DNA of 64,000 nt from Glandiceps talaboti (Eukaryota > Hemichordata > Enteropneusta > Spengelidae), in the NCBI RefSeq assembly GCF_964340395.1, contig NC_135566.1, positions 21,876,635-21,940,634 of the forward strand, in the 5' to 3' direction. The translations under genes were made by a program, and so were the position numbers. This document shows, piece after piece, positions 35,997 through 46,986 of the stretch (its first letter is position 1; every line of letters begins with the position of its first letter). Below the pieces are notes generated by a model. It made no database searches. It was not told the origin of the DNA and saw only the letters and a program-made list of their open reading frames with translations.

Positions 35997-36734
35997 TACA
36001 ATCTACATGCATTGCTATAAGGCCAATTTCAGTGACAGTGACCTTTTGACTTTCATGTAGGTGTTTTTCATTAACACATTATCAGTTAGATATATAGAAA
36101 ATCAAAATAACTTATTAAATTGTGTCAGTCACTCAGCTGGCAGTAGTGGTACATTGTATGTATTAGCTTCATATCGACGTATACAAATGTACATGCCAGT
36201 GTATAGAATACATGTACATGAGTTCAGTTAAATTCCCTATTTTGCAATATTTCTTTCTATATGTACACATTGTATTGTAGTATTACTATGGAAGAACATA
36301 TTATATTGATTAACATGTAAACAAGGTTTACTTTTAGTGTATTGTATCACTGCATTGAACTGCTAAAACTTAGTGAATATTAAGCTGTCATTTACTTCAC
36401 CAGTCTGCATGCCAACGTGGTCTCTAACTAAACCAGAGAGAAAGTCTTAAAATTGTAACAATACTGTATAGGAACTGTAGACTATTACTTCACTGGAAGC
36501 ACATTTCATTTTGCAGGAGAATCACATGATGTGTAGTACATTGGTAAAATTGACATGATGTGTAGTACATGTAGTGATCCAAATAAACCCAGTGAATGAA
36601 CATTTCTACTAGTCCTTTTATTATCTAATACAAGTGGACTTCATGTCTACATGTGTATGTATTGCAGTATACATTGCAAACTAAAGATGTTTAAATTATG
36701 TAGATTACATTTACATTACATATGGGTTATGTGT

Positions 36735-36934
36735 AGCCCAGAGTCAACTGTAATGTAACTCCAGTCCTAAAACTGGCATTACATTACAGTAGTCTTGACT
36801 TACATATAAAATAAAACCACAATGGCCCAACTCTACACATACACATAGACTGATTTAAGCTGCTCACACTTGATTTTCATAAGTCAGGTCATAGACCCTC
36901 CACCATCTATGGTCAGGTTGGTGGAGGGTCTATG
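36735..36934. repeat. Two small hairpins
   Basis: ACTGTAATGTAA near 36749 pairs with TTACATTACAGT near 36780. Separately, 36890-36904 (CATAGACCCTCCACC) is the exact complement of 36920-36934, with a 15-base loop. Confidence 0.75.
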
Positions 36935-37134
36935 ATCAGGTTTAAGATGAAAGTTGATTTTAATTAATTTATTAAGGTGATTTAAAGTCTAGCTTTTGTG
37001 TGTGTTACATGAAAGTTGTACTTGTAAGCTAGGGCACCACAGTTGTAGAGTAGTATTGGTAATTGCTTTATAGTATTGTACATGTAATTCTAACTTAGTA
37101 AGTATTACATAATTATACTGTATGTTTATTGCAG

Positions 37135-37254
37135 GTGAATCGTTTGATGGCAATGTGTCCACATCCAAATGGTAAATTATCATATATACTAGATCAAAGA
37201 AGACAAGATGCTGTCATAGCATTGGGTATTTATCTATTGGAATCAGGACTACAG
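37135..37254 (+). CDS. PI4KA: PI4KA exon 2
   Basis: Forty codons between acceptor TTTATTGCAG and donor CTACAG|GTATGT, phase 0 at both ends. The peptide includes [20 protein letters not shown], then [16 protein letters not shown]. This closely follows the human [20 protein letters not shown] then [16 protein letters not shown] and is the strongest single match of the gene in this window. It is part of the N-terminal helical solenoid. The last 12 exonic bases plus the donor are repeated in tandem in the following intron. Confidence 0.92.
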
Positions 37255-37263
37255 GTATGTGTA

Positions 37264-38061
37264 CTACAGGTTACTATGTGTATATCATGTGAAAGTCAGG
37301 ACTACAGGTATGTGTAGTTCTATATCATATCAAAGTCAGAACTACAGGTATGTGTAGTTCTATATCATATCAAAGTCAGAACTACAGGTACGTGTAGTTC
37401 TATATCATATCAAAGTCAGGACTACAGGTACGTGTAGTTCTATATCATATCAAAGTCAGGACTACAGGTACGTGTAGTTCTATATCATATCAAAGTCAGG
37501 ACTACAGGTACGTGTAGTTCTATATCATATCAAAGTCAGAACTACAGGTACGTGTAGTTCTATATCATGTGAAAGTCAGAACTACAGGTACATATAGTTC
37601 TATATGATATCAAAGTCAGAACTACAGGTACGTGTAGTTCTATATCATATCAAAGTCAGGACTACAGGTACGTGTAGTTCTATATCATATCAAAGACAGA
37701 ACTACAGGTACGTGTAGTTCTATATCATGTGAAAGTCAGAACTACAGGTACATATAGTTCTATATGATATCAAAGTCAGAACTACAGGTACGTGTAGTTC
37801 TATATCATGTGAAAGTCAGAACTACAGGTACATATAGTTCTATATGATATCAAAGTCAGAACTACAGGTACGTGTAGTTCTATATCATGTGAAAGTCAGA
37901 ACTACAGGTACATATAGTTCTATATGATATCAAAGTCAGAACTACAGGTACGTGTAGTTCTATATCATATCAAAGTCAGAACTACAGGTACGTGTAGTTC
38001 TATAATATGATATCAAAGTCAGAACTACAGGTACTTATAGTTCTATATCATGTCAAAGTCA
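37264..38061 (+). repeat. 40-bp tandem repeat derived from the exon 2 splice donor, about 19 copies
   Basis: Copies contain TCAG(G/A)ACTACAGGTA(T/C)GTGTA. The 21 bases 37243-37263, which span the exon 2/intron 2 junction, are identical to 37296-37316. The unit adds GTTCTATATCATATCAAAG. Most units keep a consensus-like CAG|GTACGT or CAG|GTATGT. Some have CAG|GTACAT in an alternating 80-bp dimer (37561-37960). Confidence 0.93.
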
Positions 38062-38464
38062 CAGTAGCTAACATGTTTTCCTGTTTTTGTTTATTTTTGC
38101 CTGTAGTAGCAAAGTATAGCAAAGCATTACTGAAAACATTTCAAAGTACAATGTACAGTATGGATGAATTTGTCTGTACTAGTATGTACTCTGTACTCTT
38201 AGTCTGTCTTACACATCTGTATGTAGACAATGTATATTAAATAAATAAATAAATAAATAAATGTAAATGTTCCATGTCTGACCATTTAGATTAATTGTTT
38301 CTCAACAAATTATAAATTGATGGGATGTTAATATCGTTTGATTACATGTATGTTACAACATGTACAATAGTAAGGGAAATATACAAAAAGTGGTAATTAA
38401 ATTCATTTAAATTACAGCACTGCAGCTGGGGGTGTAATTTAATGTTAATGCCTGAATATCATCC
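38062..38464 (+). other. PI4KA intron 2, spacer
   Basis: Unique-looking intronic DNA with an (AAAT)n run at about 38236-38262. An open frame here is not flanked by splice sites and has no PI4KA similarity. Confidence 0.55.
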
Positions 38465-41400
38465 AGTTCCAATTGTTTCAACCATGGTCTCAGTTCCAAT
38501 TGTTTCAACCATGGTCTCAGTTCCAATTGTTTCAACCATGGTCTCAGTTCCAATTGTTTCAACCATGGTCTCACTTCCAATTGTTTCAACCATGGTCTCA
38601 GTTCCAATTGTTTCAACCATGGTCTCACTTCCAATTGTTTCAACCATGGTCTCAGTTCCAATTGTTTCAACCATGGTCTCAGTTCCAATTGTTTCAACCA
38701 TGGTCTCACTTCCAATTGTTTCAACCATGGTCTCAGTTCCAATTGTTTCAACCATGGTCTCAGTTCCAATTGTTTCAACCATGGTCTCACTTCCAATTGT
38801 TTCAACCATGGTCTCACTTCCAATTGTTTCAACCATGGTCTCAGTTCCAATGTTTCAACCATGGTCTCAGTTCCAATTGTTTCAACCATGGTCTCAGTTC
38901 CAATGTTTCAACCATGGTCTCACTTCCAATTGTTTCAACCATGGTCTCACTTCCAATTGTTTCAACCATGGTCTCAGTTCCAATTGTTTCAACCATGGTC
39001 TCAGTTCCAATGTTTCAACCATGGTCTCAGTTCCAATTGTTTCAACCATGGTCTCAGTTCCAATGTTTCAACCATGGTCTCAGTTCCAATTGTTTCAACC
39101 ATGGTCTCAGTTCCAATTGTTTCAACCATGGTCTCAGTTCCAATGTTTCAACCATGGTCTCAGTTCCAATTGTTTCAACCATGGTCTCACTTCCAATTGT
39201 TTCAACCATGGTCTCAGTTCCAATTGTTTCAACCATGGTCTCAGTTCCAATGTTTCAACCATGGTCTCAGTTCCAATTGTTTCAACCATGGTCTCAGTTC
39301 CAATGTTTCAACCATGGTCTCAGTTCCAATTGTTTCAACCATGGTCTCAGTTCCAATTGTTTCAACCATGGTCTCAGTTCCAATGTTTCAACCATGGTCT
39401 CAGTTCCAATTGTTTCAACCATGGTCTCAGTTCCAATGTTTCAACCATGGTCTCAGTTCCAATTGTTTCAACCATGGTCTCAGTTCCAATTGTTTCAACC
39501 ATGGTCTCAGTTCCAATGTTTCAACAATGGTCTCAGTTCCAATTGTTTCAACCATGGTCTCAGTTCCAATTGTTTCAACCATGGTCTCAGTTCCAATGTT
39601 TCAACCATGGTCTCAGTTCCAATTGTTTCAACCATGGTCTCAGTTCCAATTGTTTCAACCATGGTCTCAGTTCCAATGTTTCAACCATGGTCTCACTTCC
39701 AATTGTTTCAACCATGGTCTCAGTTCCAATTGTTTCAACCATGGTCTCAGTTCCAATGTTTCAACCATGGTCTCAGTTCCAATTGTTTCAACCATGGTCT
39801 CAGTTCCAATTGTTTCAACCATGGTCTCAGTTCCAATTGTTTCAACCATGGTCTCAGTTCCAATTGTTTCAACCATGGTCTCAGTTCCAATTGTTTCAAC
39901 CATGGTCTCAGTTCCAATTGTTTCAACCATGGTCTCAGTTCCAATTGTTTCAACCATGGTCTCAGTTCCAATTGTTTCAACCATGGTCTCAGTTCCAATT
40001 GTTTCAACCATGGTCTCAGTTCCAATTGTTTCAACCATGGTCTCAGTTCCAATTGTTTCAACCATGGTCTCAGTTCCAATTGTTTCAACCATGGTCTCAG
40101 TTCCAATTGTTTCAACCATGGTCTCAGTTCCAATTGTTTCAACCATGGTCTCAGTTCCAATTGTTTCAACCATGGTCTCAGTTCCAATTGTTTCAACCAT
40201 GGTCTCAGTTCCAATTGTTTCAACCATGGTCTCAGTTCCAATTGTTTCAACCATGGTCTCAGTTCCAATTGTTTCAACCATGGTCTCAGTTCCAATTGTT
40301 TCAACCATGGTCTCAGTTCCAATTGTTTCAACCATGGTCTCAGTTCCAATTGTTTCAACCATGGTCTCAGTTCCAATTGTTTCAACCATGGTCTCAGTTC
40401 CAATTGTTTCAACCATGGTCTCAGTTCCAATTGTTTCAACCATGGTCTCAGTTCCAATTGTTTCAACCATGGTCTCAGTTCCAATTGTTTCAACCATGGT
40501 CTCAGTTCCAATGTTTCAACCATGGTCTCAGTTCCAATTGTTTCAACCATGGTCTCAGTTCCAATTGTTTCAACCATGGTCTCAGTTCCAATTGTTTCAA
40601 CCATGGTCTCAGTTCCAATGTTTCAACCATGGTCTCAGTTCCAATGTTTCAACCATGGTCTCAGTTCCAATTGTTTCAACCATGGTCTCAGTTCCAATTG
40701 TTTCAACCATGGTCTCAGTTCCAATTGTTTCAACCATGGTCTCAGTTCCAATTGTTTCAACCATGGTCTCAGTTCCAATTGTTTCAACCATGGTCTCAGT
40801 TCCAATGTTTCAACCATGGTCTCAGTTCCAATTGTTTCAACCATGGTCTCAGTTCCAATGTTTCAACCATGGTCTCAGTTCCAATTGTTTCAACCATGGT
40901 CTCAGTTCCAATTGTTTCAACCATGGTCTCAGTTCCAATGTTTCAACCATGGTCTCAGTTCCAATTGTTTCAACCATGGTCTCAGTTCCAATGTTTCAAC
41001 CATGGTCTCAGTTCCAATTGTTTCAACCATGGTCTCAGTTCCAATTGTTTCAACCATGGTCTCAGTTCCAATGTTTCAACAATGGTCTCAGTTCCAATTG
41101 TTTCAACCATGGTCTCAGTTCCAATTGTTTCAACCATGGTCTCAGTTCCAATGTTTCAACCATGGTCTCAGTTCCAATTGTTTCAACCATGGTCTCAGTT
41201 CCAATTGTTTCAACCATGGTCTCAGTTCCAATGTTTCAACCATGGTCTCACTTCCAATTGTTTCAACCATGGTCTCAGTTCCAATTGTTTCAACCATGGT
41301 CTCAGTTCCAATGTTTCAACCATGGTCTCAGTTCCAATTGTTTCAACCATGGTCTCAGTTCCAATTGTTTCAACCATGGTCTCAGTTCCAATGTTTCAAC

Positions 41401-41953
41401 CATGGTCTCAGTTCCAATTGTTTCAACCATGGTCTCAGTTCCAATTGTTTCAACCATGGTCTCAGTTCCAATTGTTTCAACCATGGTCTCAGTTCCAATT
41501 GTTTCAACCATGGTCTCAGTTCCAATGTTTCAACCATGGTCTCAGTTCCAATTGTTTCAACCATGGTCTCAGTTCCAATTGTTTCAACCATGGTCTCAGT
41601 TCCAATTGTTTCAACCATGGTCTCAGTTCCAATTGTTTCAACCATGGTCTCAGTTCCAATTGTTTCAACCATGGTCTCAGTTCCAATTGTTTCAACCATG
41701 GTCTCAGTTCCAATTGTTTCAACCATGGTCTCAGTTCCAATTGTTTCAACCATGGTCTCAGTTCCAATTGTTTCAACCATGGTCTCAGTTCCAATTGTTT
41801 CAACCATGGTCTCAGTTCCAATTGTTTCAACCATGGTCTCAGTTCCAATTGTTTCAACCATGGTCTCAGTTCCAATTGTTTCAACCATGGTCTCAGTTCC
41901 AATTGTTTCAACCATGGTCTCAGTTCCAATTGTTTCAACCATGGTCTCAGTTC
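38465..41953. repeat. 27-bp tandem repeat, about 130 copies
   Basis: Unit CAGTTCCAATTGTTTCAACC plus ATGGTCT; it contains the palindromes CAATTG and CCATGG. Variants are CACTTCC and a 26-base form with CCAATGTTT. A TCAACAATGG variant occurs twice, 1,555 bp apart (39521 and 41076). Since 27 is divisible by three and stops are absent, frames of over 1,100 codons exist on the plus strand and hundreds on the minus strand. The 26-base variants merely rotate the peptide between three periodic forms, so no protein is being conserved. Confidence 0.98.
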
Positions 41954-42323
41954 TAGTTAACAGGATACTTTCGTGCTAACAACACAATTTTTAACTTGTG
42001 CTTCACAAGTTCAGTAAAGTGTGTTTAAAGTGGTCAGATGGATGAGAATTTGGTATTTAGTTTAGATTTTTAATTCATAAAACAACTTTGCTATATTTTT
42101 ACTTGAAAAAAAGTGAAGCAACCTATACCAAACTCAAAAAATTGCAAAAATGAAAAAGTGTTTAACATTTTTGTTATTGCACGTACGATATTAACATTTT
42201 TACACACATTTTTTTTTTTAGCTTTTTACAATTTGTTGAATTACAAACATGGACTTTGTCAATGCTGTTTAACATTTTTTTCAAGTAGGAAAACATGGGA
42301 AAATTATTGTGTAACTCGAATAT
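41954..42323 (+). other. PI4KA intron 2, spacer
   Basis: AT-rich unique sequence with a T10 run near 42211; no feature is supported. Confidence 0.55.
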
Positions 42324-42456
42324 CCTTGTACTGTGCGCCCTCATCGACCATGATAGAGATAACCATTCATTGACGTGTGACTGCAACGCTCTGTGTGACT
42401 TCACGCGTCAACGAACATATATCTCTATGTGGTCGATGAGGGCGCACAGTACAAGG
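42324..42456. mobile_element. Foldback element with 27-bp perfect arms
   Basis: 42324-42350 (CCTTGTACTGTGCGCCCTCA...) and 42430-42456 are exact complements. Similarity extends on both sides (CTCGAA..., TAGAGATA..., TTGACG(T/C)GTGA), making almost the whole of 42315-42466 a diverged hairpin. It is richer in GC and CG than the flanking intron. No target duplication could be set. Confidence 0.65.
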
Positions 42457-42983
42457 TTGTTCGAGTATGATGGAGTACGTTATGTAGATGGTATCGGTAC
42501 ATACAAAATAATTCATTTAGTGTCGATTTTAGTAAAGCGAAGTTCCGAGGACTGTGAGAGAGTCTATCCAAAGACCTGTTCTGTACCACTTCATTACAGA
42601 GTGATTTCTACTGAAAGGGGTTTAGAATTTGTTTATTAACATAATGAGACAGTGTACAGGATTACAATGTACATGTATGTAAGGGATGATCGCATAATGT
42701 CACAGGCTCATTAAACGAACTTTGTTCATTTAGGGGGGAGGGGGTCTGGCATCAATGCGATTGCTGAACTTCATTTTTGCACTTGCCAAATTTCGAAAAC
42801 TTTCATGCTTTGAATGATAACAGCTTCTGTATTTACTACTGAGCTATTGATAAGTTGCTAAAAATTTTCTTCTAATGTGAGATACAGTGCTTGGTTTATA
42901 GTTAGTATTTTGATGTGTTTATCATCATCTCAGTATTTAAAATAGGTTCAGTGACCACTACTATTTTCATCATAGTTTATTAG
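42457..42983 (+). other. PI4KA intron 2, spacer
   Basis: Intronic DNA with a purine-rich GGGGGGAGGGGG patch near 42734. No gene is seen. Confidence 0.5.
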
Positions 42984-43660
42984 CTCCCGTATGGGAGGTA
43001 ATCTCGTGGTGATGTCTGTGTGTCGGTGTGTATGTGCAGAAATTTGGTTCCACTGATATCAAAAAGTACTGAAGCAAATGTTCTGCAATTTACAATGTGC
43101 CATTGCCAGGCTGTAACTTAGTGTTGATTAGTTTTTGGTGGGAGTGACTTGCATAATTAATGATAATTTGCATAATTAATGATTTATAAAAATGGGGCTA
43201 TATATGCATAAGGGCTGCACCAAATTCAACGAAACTTGCTACATCTACGGATCAAACAAAGATATAAAAGCACTAAAAGATGTTAATTTGTGTCAAGTTA
43301 ATTAAGGGCTAATTTGCATAATTAATGAATGTTTGTAACTCAGGTTATGTATCCAGAATGGCTTTATCAAATTTGATGAAACTTGGCAAAGATATTGATC
43401 ATACAGAGATATGATAGTTCTTAATGAAATTAAGTGCTGTCAATAAATTACTTATTTGCATAATTAATGAACTTTGTCAATTAGGGCCTATACCAAGAAA
43501 GACCGCCAAATTTGATGAAACTTGCAAAGATATTGATCATACAGAGATATAATAGTTCTTAATGAAATTTAGTGCTGTCAAGTAATTGCTCATTTGCAAT
43601 TAACTTAACTTTGGCAATTAGGGCCAAAACCAAGAAAGTTTGCACCAAATTTGATTAGAA
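42984..43660 (+). mobile_element. Dispersed repeat, AGCTCCCGTATGGGAGG family, copy 1
   Basis: It starts with the palindromic CTCCCGTATGGGAG, followed by GTGATGTCTGTGTG, CACTGATATCAAAAAGTACT, and AT-rich monomers with TTTGCATAATTAATG and GATATTGATCATACAGAGAT. A second copy of the first ~200 bp lies at 54695-54905. No coding frame is present, and neither end has an identified target duplication. Confidence 0.7.
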
Positions 43661-44030
43661 AAGTCTATCCAGATCTAGAATATAACCTGAATATATTAAT
43701 TGCCAACAGTTATGGGAAAGTGAAAATAACCAATTTGGGATTTTCAAGCTTGGTGATAGAGAGAGAAGTACAACATGTACATATGTAAAGCTGGAAAACA
43801 CCATTAGTGAGTTGTTGAGGAATTCATGTAGACGACTGTATATAGACATGACGTGTACATGATTTTGGTGTTATTAACAAACAAAAATGTTCAAAGGATG
43901 ACAGCTACTAGCTAGGAAATTATGTAGATTAAATGATCTATGTACATGTATTTCAGTCTGTATGCTAACAACATAAGATAAAGTTAGATCCAGTATTTGA
44001 CCATAGTTGTCTTTTATTTTGTATTCAAAG

Positions 44031-44124
44031 CATAAAGATAATATTGTACCATATTTACTGGAATTATTGAAAGGATTCCCCAAGGCAATATGGATTGATG
44101 ATCCTATACTACAGACAAGAGGAA
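44031..44124 (+). CDS. PI4KA: PI4KA exon 3
   Basis: Ninety-four bases between acceptor GTATTCAAAG and donor AGGAA|GTAAGT; phase 0 in, one base out. The peptide HKDNIVPYLLELLKGFPKAI then WIDDPILQTRG follows human [20 protein letters not shown] then WVEEST. Its first codon joins directly after the Q of exon 2, as in the human LQHKD. It is short and would be missed by open-frame length alone. Confidence 0.9.
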
Positions 44125-44202
44125 GTAAGTTGATATCAATCTATAGAACATTACATTGTAGTACATGGATGTCGTTAGCGCAACTGAACTAATAAAGTAC
44201 AA

Positions 44203-44226
44203 TAGTGCTATAGGCACGGTGTGATA

Positions 44227-44279
<53 letters not shown>

Positions 44280-44400
44280 GAGTGTGTGCATGATTTAAAC
44301 TTGAAAACTGCTGGGTCGATTGTTTTGATATTTCTAACCCTAACCCTAACCCTAACCCTAACCATTTTGATGTCTAGCTGGGAAATTGTTCAAATCAAAA
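44203..44400 (+). mobile_element. Dispersed repeat, GTGCTATAGGCA family, copy 2
   Basis: Same family as 28010-28470: AGTGCTATAGGCA, then (CTGT)n (about 44228-44278), then ACTGCTGGGTCGATTGTTTTGATATTT, and after an interruption GATGTCTAGCTGGGAAATTG. The interruption is the telomere-type tract below. Confidence 0.7.
44335..44363. repeat. Interstitial telomere-type repeat (TAACCC)4.8
   Basis: 29 bp of perfect TAACCC, the complement of the animal telomere repeat TTAGGG, internal to a dispersed repeat within PI4KA intron 3. Confidence 0.95.
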
Positions 44401-44414
44401 TGATTGCATCAGAG

Positions 44415-45002
44415 GTGTGCGTTTTTAGTTGTCCGGGACGGGGACTTATGGATTGGGTTCCGTCTGTCCGTGCGTCCGTGCATCCGTCCCTCCGTCCGTC
44501 CGCAGCCGTTTCTTGGAGATGCCGGGACCAATTTTTTTCAAACTTGGTACAGGGGCAACATACAATGGCATACATATGCACGTCAATCTGTTTCATGATA
44601 CGATCCAATATGGCCGCCTAGCAGCCATTTTGTTTGCAAATTTTCCCTGTCTAAAGCCATAACTCAGACCTGCGTGAACAGATTTCATTCAAAGTTGGTA
44701 TTAGGACAGCGTTCTATGACATACATGTGCATATTCATTGTTGTCATGATACGATCCAATATGGCTGCCTAGCAGCCATTTTGTTTGTGAATTTCCCATG
44801 TCCAAAGCCATAACTCAGACATGCTTGAACAGATCTCATTCAAAGTTGGTATTAGGATAGTGTTCTATGACATACATGTTCATATTCATTGTTGTTGTGA
44901 TACGATCCAATATGGCCACCTGGCAGCCATTTTGTTTGTGAATTTTCCATGTCCAAAGCCATAACTCAGACATGCTTGAACAGATCTCATTCGAAGTTGG
45001 TA
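44415..45002 (+). repeat. Dispersed repeat with ~178-bp monomers (left part)
   Basis: Starts near AGTTGTCCGGGACGGGG with a CCGTCCGTCCG run. It then has repeated monomers containing ATACGATCCAATATGGC, GCAGCCATTTTGTTTG, AAAGCCATAACTCAGAC and CATTCAAAGTTGGTATTAG. It is split by the Tigger-like insertion at 45003 and resumes after 46332. Confidence 0.8.
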
Positions 45003-46332
45003 CAGTAAAACGTCGATTATCCGAACGTCGAATATCCGAATTGATCGGTCATCCGAACTGACTACGTGTCCCCCGAAAAAATCTATTGTTCCGATGTCAA
45101 AGTAATGTTTCGGTAAAAATGTGAAGTTTGATGAATGACGATCGACATGTGAATGAGCGCGGTTTGTCTTGGAGCTACAGTGTGTATTGTTTGTAAACAA
45201 TCACTGTCCACCACTTGAATGACGTGATGTTAATGACGTACGGTAAAACAAAAGACGACTACATCGAGTGTGTTGGAACGATCACACCTTCAATAACATC
45301 TCAATAAAGTTGTTTTCCTATTGACCACCCGTTGTCTTTTGTCTTTTGTATGATTCATAAAAGATTTGAAATGATTGTGAAATGGTGAGAACGGCATGTC
45401 ACACTCTGACTAAAGTGATGACTTTCAAACAACTTGTCGGCATGAGATGTAACGCAACCGTAGTTGCGGCATTGCTACTTTGACCATTGACTGTGATACC
45501 GAAAAGATGATTGTCGGTCAGAAGTGAAAGGAGTTCCGTTTCTTTTTCCAATAAAGATTTTCAAAGGTGTAAAACTTTTTCAGCTTCGGCCTACCTATAA
45601 ATCTGCGATGTCTAGGAAGGAATCCTCACTCGATCGTGAAACTGAAGATAAAGAAAACAATGTCCCGTGTGAACCAGTACCATTGCACGGCGAATCGGCA
45701 GCTGTGTTTTCTCTGTGTTTGTTATGGCTAGAGTCGCAGCCTGATTGTGAACCTACCCAGTTGTTATTGCTCCGTAGTTTACACAGAAAAGCAGCAGACA
45801 GCCGTGCAATGAAACAGAAACCCCTGACTTCGTTTTTCTGAACTTTATTTTTTTTTAATTGAGTGGCTAAATTGCGGACACATCGTTTGTACAAATTGAT
45901 ACAATTTGATTACATTTACATGTCAGTGAACACTATTTATAGATGCAACCATGACAACAGTGCATTCTTATCAGCTGTCCACCACGTCGTCGTCTTTCTT
46001 GTAAATACGTCTTTTGATTTCTTCTACACATATTCAATTCACAGTGTCGTTTTCCTATCATATTCAACTCTTTATTTAGTTTTAGTATTAAATAAGTACA
46101 GTTCATTAAAAAGGTTTCTATGGAGTACGGTATGTTTCATTTGTCAGAGAGTGCATGTAACATGTGTAAGTGTGATATGCAGCGTACGTGTACATTCATT
46201 CTGTATGAGTGCGACCTTTTGACCCCACCCCGTCCCATTTCGATGCAGATCGCATATCGCATATCCGAACTGACCGCATATCCGAACTAAATGCATGTCC
46301 TCGTAAGCGTTCGGATAATCGACGTTTTACTG
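45003..46332. mobile_element. pogo/Tigger-family DNA transposon, internally deleted
   Basis: Perfect 25-bp terminal inverted repeats: 45003-45027, starting CAGTAAAACGTCGATTATCC, and 46308-46332. They are flanked by TA (45001-45002 and 46333-46334). Further CATATCCGAACTGA copies lie inside each end. The sequence CAGT...CGATTATCCG is typical of Tigger/pogo ends. The flanks rejoin as AAGTTGG-TA-TTAGGATAGTG, the same text as neighbouring monomers, so the insertion site is exact. At 1.33 kb it is too short for a full transposase. Confidence 0.88.
45608..45841 (+). pseudogene. Remnant of pogo/Tigger transposase C-terminus
   Basis: An open frame ending at 45841 with an acidic, leucine-rich tail (LLWLESQPDCEPTQLLLLRS) and the last residues QKPLTSFF. 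The ending fits the PCNA-interaction (PIP) box pattern QxxLxxFF, reported at the C-terminus of pogo transposase. The DNA-binding and DDE catalytic domains are missing from the element, so this is a relic and not an active enzyme. The ATG at 45608 is arbitrary; the frame is open further upstream to about 45524. Confidence 0.5.
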
Positions 46333-46334
46333 TA

Positions 46335-46600
46335 TTAGGATAGTGTTCTATGACATACATGTGCATATTCATTGTTGTTGTGATACGATCCAATATGGCT
46401 GCCTGGCAGCCATTTTGTTTGTGAATTTTCCATGTCCAAAGCCATAACTCAGACATGCTTGAACAGATCTCATTCAAAGTTGGTATTAGCACAGTGATCT
46501 ATGACATACATGTGCATATCCATTTTCGTCTTGATACAGACCGATATGGCTGCCTGGCAGCCATTTTGTTAGTGCAGTTTTCCATAACTCAGACATGCTT
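46335..46600 (+). repeat. Dispersed repeat with ~178-bp monomers (right part)
   Basis: Continuation of the family at 44415-45002 after the Tigger-like element. It includes ATACGATCCAATATGGCTGC and CATTCAAAGTTGGTATTAGC, then decays after CCATTTTGTTAGTG. Confidence 0.8.
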
Positions 46601-46883
46601 GAGTAGGTCCCCCCACCCTACCCATCCTTTATTGTTTAATGGTTTATTCCATGATGTCATCTTGAAGAGTAGGCATGTCCCATGTCCAACGAGCAGACAC
46701 AAAATATCTAAGTCTGTATGATTTAGGTTCACAAGTGTTCTTGCGTGATCAGAGTAGTGATATCAAAAACAACCATATGAGGCCAAACAACATTAACCAG
46801 GTTTGAAAATGACAACATAAACTGCCAGTTCCTTAAAACCCAATCATAGCGGGTACTATGTCATTCTCAATGACTTGTTTACA

Positions 46884-46986
46884 AAGGTAATGACTGTTTG
46901 ATAGGCAAGTGAATAAATATTCAAAAATGTTTCCAAAAATGCCTAGCAACAAGACCACACAGTCAAATAATGGTGCATATTGCATG
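46884..46986 (-). repeat. Antisense copy of the ~118-bp dispersed monomer
   Basis: Read on the minus strand it contains GTGGTCTTGTTGCTAGGCA, CATTTTTGGAAACATTTTTG and TTTATTCACTTGCCTATCA, matching the tandem monomers at 18952-19420. Confidence 0.7.

Noticed and set aside
38442-41979. Open frames of more than 1,100 codons over the 27-bp array
   Set aside because: They are a product of a stop-free 27-base unit. Similar length frames exist in three plus-strand frames and shorter ones on the minus strand, and there are no splice or start signals.
44286-44662. Overlapping 64-111 codon frames on both strands near 44.3-44.7 kb
   Set aside because: They fall in dispersed repeats and the telomere-type tract; no splice or family evidence.
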